From positions 52,106,982 to 52,170,981 of the forward strand of contig OY986439.1 in assembly GCA_963920525.1 (NCBI GenBank): a stretch of 64,000 nt of DNA, given 5' to 3'. The position numbers and the translations under genes are program-made. The notes below the pieces were generated by a model, which saw only the letters and a list, made by a program, of their open reading frames with translations, ran no database searches and was not told the origin of the DNA. This document shows positions 54,590 through 64,000 of the stretch, piece after piece; position 1 is the first letter of the stretch; each line of letters opens with the position of its first letter. The DNA comes from Dichetophora obliterata (Eukaryota; Arthropoda; Insecta; Diptera; Sciomyzidae).

Positions 54590-57500
54590 TAAGTATTAAA
54601 GTTGATGAGATCCCAAGCTGTACGCCAGGTTCAGACCTGGAGGAGGGTTTGTCGGAGGGCTAGGTTTACTTTACCGGGGTGTCAGGCCTCTATCATGAGG
54701 ATGATCTTCCAACTGAGGTGACATCCGAAGAGGAGGGCGCTGACACAACGGTGGTGGCCAGCCACATATCTAGAGTGGATGAAGGTGCTCCAGATAAACC
54801 TTCATCACTGTAAGCTCTCCTCGACGAATCTAATAGTCTATCTGAAAGAGGATGGATTCGATGTAGCACTCATCTAAGAACCCTGGGTATGTGGTGGCAG
54901 GGTATGCGGATTGAGGATGGAGGGTTATAAGACGCTGGTAGCCAACAATGTAGATATACTAAGAACATGATCGTAGCCAAAAATAATGTAAATATTCTCT
55001 TGCTTCACAGGTACTGTGATAGAGATGTGGTAGCAGCCGGCCTTGAGTCAGGCAAGTACACTTTCTGGTTGGTTGCAGCCTGCTTATATTATGAGGAAAG
55101 CCCGCCTCCAGATAATCTCAGGAAGCTGGTGGGCGATGCCCGTGACATGCGTGTATACTAACGAAAGAGGTGAGTTACTTTTTATATTATTTTACTATTT
55201 ATTAAGTACTGTATATTTGCAAAAGGGATGAATAACCCACTTTAATTACAAAAAATAGAAGATAAGTTCTGGACATAGCCTGAGTCTCAAACTTCATCTT
55301 CGACAAAATTGGTGGTTGGAAGGTGTCAGAAGAGTACTCCTACTCCGACCACCGTTACATTGAGTATTATTTACACGATACGTCTCCTTAACTAATGCCC
55401 CTGACTTTCGCAAGACGAACTGGGGATTATATAAAAGAACTTTGGCAAAACATCTGCCATCAGGTCCGATTGACTAACCAAAATCGGCAACTAATCTAGA
55501 TGATCTGGTCAATGTACTACTCAAAGGACTTCCTAAAAGGACAACAAGAGGGAAGCTAAAACCAAAGTAGTGGACCTCCATACTGAATGCACTTAGAACT
55601 GAATGTAGAAGACTCTTCAACGCGGATTAGCGCTCGAGAGCTGAGCTTGATTGGGCTGCCTATAAGGTAGTCCTCAAAACTTTCAAAACTGAAATTAGGA
55701 AAGCTAAAAGATCCCCTTGGAAACAATTCTGTGATGGTATTGAAGAAATCTCAGAGGCATCTGGGCTACGCAAGATTCTCGCTAACGCACCATGCACACC
55801 CGGCTATCTCAAAAGGTCGGATGGCACATGGACAATGTCTAGCGAGGAGTCTCCTAAGGCATAGTCTCCGATAGGAAACTAAAATGTGCGGTTAACAGTT
55901 TCAATCCCTATAAATCACCAGGGCCTGATGGTGTTTACCCTATAGAAATAAAAGAGGCTACGGAATATATTCTGAATTGGCTTCGTATTATATTCAATGG
56001 CTGGATAAGCCTGACTTATATTCCCAAACCTTGGAATAAAGCAAGAGTAGTCTTTATACCTCAATCACGGAAGACATAAGGGGCCCATAAGTCTAACTTT
56101 ATTCGTCTGAAGGCGCTAGAACGCCTATTAGATCTGTATCTTTGCATCAATATACACTCTGCACTCTTATCGGCATCACAGCATGCATACAGCAAGAGAA
56201 GGTCCGTGGAAACGTGTTTACTCACGGTCGGGACCATCGAAAAATGCTTCCTGCATAATGAATTTACTTGAGCTGCTTTCCTAGCCATAGAAAGAGCATT
56301 TAATATCACGCCACAATCTATACGACTAGAGTTGCTTAGGTTAGCTGTGAATAGTATCATTACTGATCTCATAGATAAGCTACTTAACTGCCGAATAATC
56401 TTATCAGACCTAGGTGCTTGCGCTGTAAGATCGGTGATAAGAGGTACGTCACAAGCAGAAGGTGTGCTATCTACACTCCTCTGAAATCTAGTAGTGAAAA
56501 ATGTACTAATGTCTCTAGAGAGGAAAGGCTGTGCAGTGGTAGCTTACGGTGATGACCTAGCAATTGCATTCAGAGGCAAATTTCTCACTAATCTACGCTA
56601 CGCTATGCAAAGAGGTCTTTGCACACTCGAACGATGATGGGCCGAACCCTGTGGTTTCGGAATAAATCCGACCAAAAACGGAACTTGTCCTTTTTACAAT
56701 GAAACACAAAATTCCTTCACTCACACCAATCTAAATGGGTCTGCGCTGTTCCTTACGGAAAGTACAAAATATCTAGGGCTCATTCTTGATTAGAAGTTGA
56801 GCTGGGAACTTAATATTTCTGAGCGTAAGAAGAAAGCAACAAGATGTGGGTTTTCCCCTCGTATCGTTCACTGGCTATATACAGGGGTCATTACATTTAT
56901 ACCATCCTTGGCCATCCTTGGAAAAGGTCACATAATTGAACCAGCTACAAAAAGTCCAAAGAATGGCATCTATTTGCATCAGCGGTGCATGACAAGGTCG
57001 GGTATGGGGTCTACTCAAAAGAATTAGGGTATCCCTGGTTCGTCGGCTGTCTGATCTTTGTAGTGTTTTCCAAGCCGAAATAATGGCAATTAAGGAAGTT
57101 GCAACATGGCTCTCAGAGAATGTCATCTCAAAACGAGAAATATACATTTTTTCGGACATTTTCTCCTGCGATCAAATCGATGGAGTAAGTATCCATCAAG
57201 TCTAAAGTAGGATGCCGTGCTGAATTAAGCAAATTGTTAAACTACTTTAACAATAGCTAAATGTGAGTGCCAGGGCATAAGGGCATTCTTGAAAATTAAA
57301 AAGCAGAGGAGCTTGCTAGAAACGGTGCCTCGGTGAGTTCATTGATTCAGAACTCATTGAACATTCCATTGGCAACTTTCAAACTACAGCTCAAAGAGTA
57401 CACCACATCTAAAGCCAACACGAGATAGGCTGAACTCTCAACATGCAGAACAACAAGACTTATCTTTCCGAATCTATACCTAAAACGATCGAGAGCCTTT

Positions 57501-57840
57501 CTCTCGCTGGAAAGACTAGTGGTACCACAGTTCACTGCTTAATAGGCAGACATGCCTCCAGACTGGGAGTCATCGCAAATGACTTCTGCAAAAGCTGCAG
57601 GAGCGAGGAGGAAGAAGAAACAATCTCCCACCTTCTATGTTCCCGTACTCGCTAGAAGAAGGCACAAATATCTGGGGTCGTTCTTTTCTGAGCTTGACGA
57701 CCTGTCCAGGACAAGCGTCTAATAAGCTTCACCAAAAGCTCAATGTGGCTCCACTCGAACTGAAGGCCAAGTGTCCAGTGGTATCACAATGAACCTTATT
57801 GTCCTAACTGAGTCCGAGGTACGAGCGGTATGGTTTACGC
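54590..57840 (+). pseudogene. LOA/I-group LINE with RNase H, heavily mutated
   Basis: The plus strand preserves the order of a LINE ORF2. An endonuclease piece lies near 55025 (YYEESPPPDNLRKLV) and its end near 55330 (EYSYSDHRYIEYYLHDTSP-like). The RT follows: NPYKSPGPDGVYPIEIKEA near 55905, AYSKRRSVETCLLTVGTIEK near 56185, and the active-site block VVAYGDDLAIAFRGK near 56540. RNase H-like pieces are IYIFSD near 57140 and VPGHKGI near 57275. A Cys-rich end FCKSCRSEEEEETISHLLC closes it near 57585. Many stops and frame changes; RNase H after RT points to LOA or I rather than Jockey. The start is not defined. Confidence 0.7.
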
Positions 57841-57848
57841 ACGTGCAG

Positions 57849-58887
57849 CATAGATGGGCACTTTGCAGTACCAGTAAAATTGCAGTAAAAAGAAATTTTT
57901 ACTGATAATGAAATTCAATTTGCATTACCAGTAAAATTTTACTGATTACTGAAAAAAATTGCAGTAAAAATAAATTTTTACTGATTACTGGGAAAAAATT
58001 GCAGTACAAATAAATTTTTACTGATAATGAAATTCAATTTGCATTACCAGTAAATTTTTACTGATTACTGAAAAAAATTGCAGTAAAAATAAATTTTTAC
58101 TGATAATGAAATTTAATTTGCATTACCAGTAAATTTTTACTGATTACTGAAAAAATTTGCAGTAAAAATAAATTTTTACTGATTACTGAAAAAAATTGCA
58201 GTAAAAATAAATTTTTACTGATTACTGAAAAAAATTGCAGTAAAAATAAATTTTTACTGCTTACTGAAAAAAATTGCAGTAAAAATAAATTTTTACTGAT
58301 TACTGAAAAAATTGCAGTAAAAATTTATTTTTGCAATTTTGTTCAGTAATCAGTAAAAATTAATTTTTACTGCATTACTAAAAATAATTGCAGTAAAAAT
58401 AAATTTTTACTGATTACTGAAAATATTGCAGTAAAAATTTATTTTTGCAATTTAATTCAGTAAGCAGTAAAAATTTATTTTTACTGCAATTTTTTTCAGT
58501 AATCAGTAAAAATTTATTTTTACTGCAATTTTTTTCAGTAATCAGTAAAAATTTATTTTTACTGCAATTTTTTTCAGTAATCAGTAAAAATTTACTGGTA
58601 ATGCAAATTAAATTTCATTATCAGTAAAAATTTATTTTTACTGCAATTTTTTCCAGTAATCAGTAAAAATTTACTGGTAATGCAAATTGAATTTCATTAT
58701 CAGTAAAAATTTATTTGTACTGTAATTTTTTCCCAGTAATCAGTAAAAATTTATTTTTACTGCAATTTTCTCCAGTAATCAGTAAAAATTTACTGGTAAT
58801 GCAAATTGAATTTCATTATCAGTAAAATTTTACTGATTACTGCTTCTAGTAATGCAGTAAATATTTACTGCAGTGTGCCCATGTATG
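57849..58887. mobile_element. 1.04 kb foldback element with mirrored ~39-bp satellite, 8-bp TSD
   Basis: Ends CATAGATGGGCAC and, inverted, CATACATGGGCAC. ACGTGCAG is perfectly duplicated outside (57841-57848, 58888-58895), as for hAT elements. The interior is a satellite made of TTACTGAAAAAAATTGCAGT plus AAAAATAAATTTTTACTGAT, about 39 bp. It reads one way to about 58325 and mostly the other way from about 58445, with a short region of flips between. The subterminal AATGCAAATTGAATTTCATT block is repeated in both arms. The open frame at 58445-58627 is an artefact of the repeat. Confidence 0.87.
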
Positions 58888-58895
58888 ACGTGCAG

Positions 58896-59588
58896 GGACT
58901 GCCGCCTCAACCTAACCTAAGTTACTTGAAACTTGTACAAAAATGGAGCTCCCGGAATTTACGCCCGAAAAAATGGCTAAAAATACCGAAATTCTCCATA
59001 CAAATTCCTAGTAAAAAGTGCCCGAAATTTCGGTCGATCATGTCATATTTTCGGGTGTTTGTGCTAAGAAATTTCGGGTATTTCTTGCCAAATATTTGGA
59101 AAAAAATAAGGCATTTTTTAAAACTTTTAACTAAAATAATGAAAATGCTAATTGAGAAAGCTTACGAAATGTTTTTGCGAATATATACTTCCAATTGAAT
59201 AATGGAAATGCGCCCTAATTTTTATTTATTACCAAAAAGTTAGAAATTTCAAACTCCTTATGATAAAATAGTTTTCCCTTGTACGGAAGGTAGTTAGTTA
59301 GTTTATAGTGGGCCCATGTGCACCGCGACCCATAGGATCTATTGTGCATGCCCTTAATTAATACTCCAGATTTAGGCCTTACGGAAGGTAAAAAAACAAC
59401 ACTCAGTATTAAGGCATTTTATCATAAAAAAACACCATTTGGACCTTATAAGGATATAATGTCCATGGGCCCCTTGCTCAAGGAATAACATAAAAAACAT
59501 ATAGAATGAAGGAAATCTTCGCAAATCTTTTCACGGGGAAACATTCTTTTCCACTCAAATCTGTTCTATTATATTTTGATAATCTTAC
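58896..59588. other. Intergenic, no gene
   Basis: The part 58920-59110 is rich in the CCCGAAA/TTTCGGG motif, which also appears near 60260-60410 on the other side of the inserted element. These may be two halves of one repeat. The frame at 58806-59198 crosses the foldback end and is not a gene. Confidence 0.35.
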
Positions 59589-59591
59589 ATT

Positions 59592-60224
59592 AGCTGCATT
59601 CCAAACGCTTCAAAATAATCCAGATTTTTTTTCTTTTACATGCAAAACAAAAACAAAAATAATAATCCCATTACAAATAGGATTATTTTTGCTATCCATA
59701 TAAAATTTTGATATAGCCTTTAAAAAATTGTAAACACAGATGCCGCACCTGTATATTTTTATGAGCTGTTATTTCATTTTTTTAATTAATTGTTTGTATG
59801 ATACAATCACTATTAGGTAGCCATGACAGCTACGTATTTTCTCACGAGCTGTGACCATCGAATGTCAAACAAAATAAGCAGCGGGTGTCACACACATCGG
59901 ACGCATTCAGCGGAGCCATCAATTGCACTTAAATTATTTATATATTTGCATAACAATAATAATTAAATTAAATAGTTCACAATTTTTCTGACGTATAGAG
60001 TACAACACATTCAGAGAAAAACATCGTTCACTAAGGTATCGCTACCATAATAGTTCACAACAGTTGTGAACGACACACGTTCTCAGGACACCTATAGTTA
60101 TTGTATCATAATTGTTTGTTTGAATTGAATTTTGATTGCAACGGTAGTGCACGAGTCGTTTTTCTTGCCGTTCCTTTGAGAAAATTTGTTATCACGATTA
60201 TATTAAGGCAAAAGGAACGCAGCT
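59592..60224. mobile_element. ATT-type TIR element, copy 3 (inverted relative to copy 1)
   Basis: AGCTGCATTCC to GGAACGCAGCT with ATT on both sides (59589-59591, 60225-60227). It is the reverse complement of the copy at 21296-21943 along its whole length, including CTCACGAGCTGTGACCATCG and GTATCGCTACCATAA. No transposase. Confidence 0.85.
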
Positions 60225-60416
60225 ATTGAATCGGGATCACGGAAACTGAGCCCGAATGCTTTGGAAATAAAGCTCGAAAAAATCAAAACTACGCTCGAAA
60301 TTTTTAGTAGTTTATTCTTTAAATTTGTTGCTTAAAAATTTTCGGGTCTATTTGTCATTTTTTTGTTGGCGTAAATTTATCTGGAGAAAATTCCGCTAGC
60401 CCGAAAACAGACCTTA

Positions 60417-60660
60417 CAGGCATGCTACACAGGCCAGTATACTGGCTCAGTAGTTCGAAAAACTCAATACATACATACTATTTTACAGGCATGCTACACA
60501 GGCCAGTATACTGGCTCTATAGTTCGAAAAACTCAATACATTCACACTTTTTAACATATACACTCACACTGGATTCACTTTCATGCATAGAAATAAAAGA
60601 TATGGAAGTGGTGTTATACTCACACACACTATACGTGTGTAGAAGGAATTTTCGTCGCTG
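60417..60660. repeat. Duplicated end of the TTA-type TIR element
   Basis: CAGGCATGCTACACAGGCCA and the next ~45 bp occur at 60417 and again at 60486. Each follows TTA and resembles the right end of the element at 19907-20355. After the second copy the element continues to about 60660 without its other terminus. Confidence 0.65.
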
Positions 60661-61579
60661 AGGAAGAGAGATAGAGCGTCGTTATTTGACATAAGCCCTT
60701 CCCGAGCAGAAAAAAAATCTATTTTTGAGGAAGAGCATCTGTCAAAAGACAAGTTCTGCTTCATGAGCGCATTCATTATTTAGGGTGGCAAGGGCCTTAA
60801 TTTTTTTTCATATTGGGATAAGCTTTAATAGTTATTTATTTGTTTACAATTTCTTTGAAATCTTGACATGAAATTAAAGTGGATTAGCAACCTAAGGCTA
60901 CAAGCTATAACTAGGTATTTTTATATAAAAAAAACTAATTAAAAGCCCACAGTTCGGAAAAAACTACACAAAACTATTTATTTTAAAAGAGTTTCAATTA
61001 AATAGTTTATAAAAAATAGTTTTTTGAAATGAATTTTTAAAAAATCATTAAAAGTAACTTTTGTCGTTTCAGTCTTATTCTGAGTTCATGTCTTTTACAT
61101 TATTTTAGCAATGCTTTTTTCTGTAAAAAAATTGGTAACGTAACATATTATATAACGGTGGTATATAAAAATTGCATTGTAAGCATACATCTAAAAAATA
61201 AAAAATAATTTACGCCTTTATTTACTACATAATTGAATGCGGCTCTGTTTGAATGTTTTTGTGTTTGTGTTAACCAGAGATAAAGAGATAGGAAACTTAA
61301 ATTTTGTGACGTCAAAACATATGTTTTTTCCATTTTTATGTACTTTGGTGAAACTCATTTATTGTGTACGTGAGTTCACCTCAGATCAGTGTTGCCGCGA
61401 CGATTCTAAAAAAAGTATCCATGAAAAGGTCACAAATGTATCCACTTCAGAAAAAAGTATCCACATACTACAGTACTGAAACCCAATTTTTTAAGCTTTA
61501 ATAACAATTCTATTTATCTAATTTGAAGCCTAACAAATAGTTTTGTTAAAATGTAATAGTGAGAAACAAAGCATATACA
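60661..61579. other. Intergenic, no gene
   Basis: AT-rich. The frames at 61148-61333 and 61237-61479 overlap on opposite strands and have no motif. Confidence 0.35.
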
Positions 61580-61890
61580 TTAGGGCGGATCAATTTGTAT
61601 GGACGAATTTTTTGGAGGTCTGGCTCAGCGAAATTCGTAAAATACATGTAATTTCAAGACTTTTTCTCCACTACAGCATATACAAATTCTGAAAAAAAGC
61701 TGTGCGGACTTTCGTAAATAGATTTTGTTCTCAATTATAAAATATGAATGTATGAATGTATGTGTATGAATCTATTTACGAAAGTCCGCACAGCTTTTTT
61801 TCAGAATTTGTATATGCTGTAGTGGAGAAAAAGTCTTGAAATTACATGTATTTTACGAATTTCGCTGAGCCAGAATTTGACCCGCCCTAA
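61580..61890. mobile_element. 311-bp hairpin MITE, copy 2 (inverted relative to copy 1)
   Basis: Same family as 34731-35042: TTAGGGCGGATCAATTTG at the left and TTTGACCCGCCCTAA at the right, with identical arms and the complement of the same loop. The extra ~22 bp that copy 1 has in its right arm are here in the left arm, as expected for an inverted copy. Confidence 0.88.
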
Positions 61891-62789
61891 TATACATATA
61901 TAAAATAAAAAATAATAATATTAAGACTTAGAGCTTGAATATTTTAAATATTTTTAGGATTTATTTTTTTAAAAGTTAAAATAATGAACAACGATATTTA
62001 AACTTTAAAGGTATATTGAAACACTCATAAAAATTTTTTAATTATGTTCAAAAAGGTGCTCAATTAGAGCCTTTCAAATAAAGATCTTCGTCACTCTTGT
62101 TTGTATTTACTCTTCTAGTAATGGAATTCAGCTATGGCCGGGACTAGAAAAAAACACTGAAAATTGACAGTATGACGCGCTTTTAATATTTAAGTTCTAA
62201 AAACAGAGTTTCTTACTGGTTATTCAGTGTAAAATATACGATTTTTTTAAATTTTGATAGCGAAAGCCACTGATGTGAATAACATATTAAAATTTCACAT
62301 GATTCGGCTGGATAGCTTTTGTTTTCGATACAACACATTGCCGAAAAAAGTAGTTTTGAAATAAATGAGTGTAAATAGTATGTATATTTCTGCTGTGCGC
62401 TCGACACCTACTAAAACGGATGTAGTAGCGGAGATAACGTCAGTATTCTTACACAACTTTTACGGTGAATTCTCAAAAACTATACTTTTGAAAGATGAAG
62501 AAGAAAAAGAAGATAACAATTTTAGACTACCGGCGACTGACTTAACAAGGAACATATGTACATTTCAGTACTTCAGTCTGTTATATTTTGTGTTATTTTT
62601 ATATTTTTTATAAATTATGTTTATTACATCAATTTTAAAGGTTTGATATTTATACAAAAAACTATATACAAAACATAACTGTTAAATTGCGATTACGATT
62701 AATAAACAATTAGATTATATTATTATACTTAAAATAATTATAATCATAACCTTATAACCTTAAGGGAGATGAGATGTGTTTGATAAGCA
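61891..62789. other. Intergenic; one unassigned open frame at 62365-62613
   Basis: The 82-residue plus-strand frame starts MSVNSMYISAVRSTPTKTDV and has an acidic-basic stretch LKDEEEKEDNN before a hydrophobic Phe/Leu end. Its first ~60 codons look less AT-biased than the surroundings. I recognise no family, so it could be an exon of the gene starting at 36485, a transposon scrap or chance. Confidence 0.25.
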
Positions 62790-64000
62790 ATTGATTTAGA
62801 TTAAAAGTAATCAAAAAATAATTACGACTACTTGGAATAAGAAAAATATTCAAAAAGAATAAAAAGTAATCAAGAAAAAAATAATCCAACTACTTATAGA
62901 TATTATTTTTGATTCTGTTTGAGGTCGACTCGCATCGTTTCAACGGTGAGGTTGTGAAGTGCAACCAGTAATTTTTAACTGAAATCGCCCATACGCTGAT
63001 ACGGCTTTTTCAGTTAACACAGTTAAACGAATAACAGTTATACAAAAACTTAATAAGTTTTATTAACAAATATGTTGGGAGCTACAGTATGAATTTAGGG
63101 TTCATGGTTCCTTCTCTGTTACCGCTGCTAATGCTATACATGGCTTGTATAGTACTGTTTTATAAAAAGAGGAATACTTGACGACATCCTAATCGAGTTG
63201 AAGCGAACTGTACCTAGCCGCTGCAATTGAATTCAACTGAACGGCTGAATTTTATTAGTGATTATCGTGACCATAACATTAATGATTTAATATATTATAT
63301 TTTTAGTGATTGCGTACTTTTATAATTCTATATGTGAACATAAAATCTGCATTTGATGTAATTTATCAAATGTTTAGTATTTTTAGTGCTTGTATATGTC
63401 TCGCCGTATACAAGCTGTCGTTGTCTCTTTCACACATATGCTTTTAGGATAATCGTCAAAAGCAAATGTTAAAATACTCCTTGAGCAGGAGTAAATTATT
63501 CTGTAATAATATTATAGCCAAGTGGCTTTTGATTATTAATTTAGTTAATAGTGTAACAGACCAGGCAGGCCATACATTACAGCATTAGCGGCTGTAACAA
63601 ATAAGAAATTGTTTATATATATATATATTTTGTAATATCGATTAATTAAAAACTCAATAAAGTACTACTACTACTTTGATTCTGTTTGATTATTTAAGAA
63701 TTTTATTTTAAAGTACGGAATATTTTGTAAAATTTAATTTATAAAGAAAAAGATATGTAAATAATCATTAAAAAAGTTTTTAAAAAACAAGAAAGAAGAA
63801 AAAAGTGATTGACAAAACTAACGGAGCAAATGTTGTAATGAATTTTTTCGTTCTTGTTTTTTGACAATCTTTGTTTAACAATTTCTATGTTAATTTATCA
63901 AAAAATACAACAACAATTTTAGTATTTTAGACTGAAATTTTTGAAATAATCAAAAAGAATCAAACATAATTTCTAAAAGTAGTCTGATTATTTTTCTTGA
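62790..64000. repeat. AATCAAAAAGAATC repeat with inverted ends, runs off the window
   Basis: AAAGTAATCAAAAAATAATT and ACGACTACTT near 62803, and similar repeats to 62910, face inverted counterparts at 63935-64000 (AATCAAAAAGAATCAAAC, AGTAGTCTGATTATTTTTCT). It looks like another foldback satellite, split by the insert at 62923-63674. The right end lies outside the window. Confidence 0.5.
62923..63674 (+). mobile_element. 752-bp retroposed unit with 15-bp TSD and (TAC)n tail
   Basis: TTTGATTCTGTTTGA is perfectly duplicated at 62908-62922 and 63675-63689. The insert begins GGTCGACTCGCATCG and ends CAATAAAGTACTACTACTAC, that is a polyadenylation-like signal and a short tandem tail. Long TSD plus a tailed 3' end are signs of LINE-type target-primed insertion. 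No open frame of note; it may be a non-autonomous retroposon or a LINE 5'/3' fragment. Confidence 0.72.

Noticed and set aside
57850..58880. CRISPR-like array
   Set aside because: Repeats are tandem without unique spacers and reverse orientation; it is a foldback satellite in a eukaryotic genome.
63014..63674. Solo LTR starting AGTTAACA
   Set aside because: The 15-bp duplication lies at 62908 and 63675, so the inserted unit begins earlier (62923) and ends in a tandem tail, unlike an LTR.

Overview
The window is AT-rich nuclear DNA from a higher fly (Diptera, Brachycera). All six recognisable genes have spliceosomal introns with GT-AG borders or fly-like coding style. Their products look like Drosophila proteins (a saliva-type SWEET, a Cid/CENP-A, a SOF1/DCAF13), but the spacing is much larger and more transposon-rich than in Drosophila. 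A tephritid-sized genome would fit; that is inference, not something the sequence proves.

Genes, left to right: a SPRING/C12orf49-type Golgi membrane protein (296-1006, minus, 2 exons); an OTUD6B-type deubiquitinase (3923-4870, plus, single exon); a SWEET sugar transporter, slv (5362-14596, minus, 3 exons with an 8.4 kb first intron); the centromeric histone cid (18580-19214, minus, 2 exons); the ribosome-biogenesis WD40 protein DCAF13/SOF1 (27291-28768, minus, 3 exons); and the first five coding exons of a poly-Gln/poly-Ala protein that I cannot name (36485-38879, plus, continuing downstream). They are ordinary unrelated housekeeping or developmental genes and show no operon-like logic.

The rest is a dense, nested transposon landscape. 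The slv intron holds an inverted repeat around a reverse transcriptase fragment, a 3.76 kb Mutator-like transposon with a 7-bp target duplication, and a 231-bp palindrome. Between cid and DCAF13 lie several TIR elements (hAT-type with 8-bp duplications, ATT- and TTA-flanked types) nested in each other. From 38.9 to 64 kb the sequence is almost only mobile DNA: LINE fragments, a 4.7 kb hAT-ended insertion carrying a SINE and a Tc1-like element, two mariners (one split by an RTE-like LINE), a degenerate LOA/I-type LINE, a Penelope-like 3' end, three copies of one tRNA-derived SINE, and paired hairpin MITEs.

The most unusual structures are large foldback elements (39104-40295 and 57849-58887, with relics near 2.5, 9.7 and 63-64 kb). 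Each is about 1 kb, has hAT-like ends and an 8-bp target duplication, and is filled with a short satellite that runs in one orientation in the left half and in the opposite orientation in the right half.
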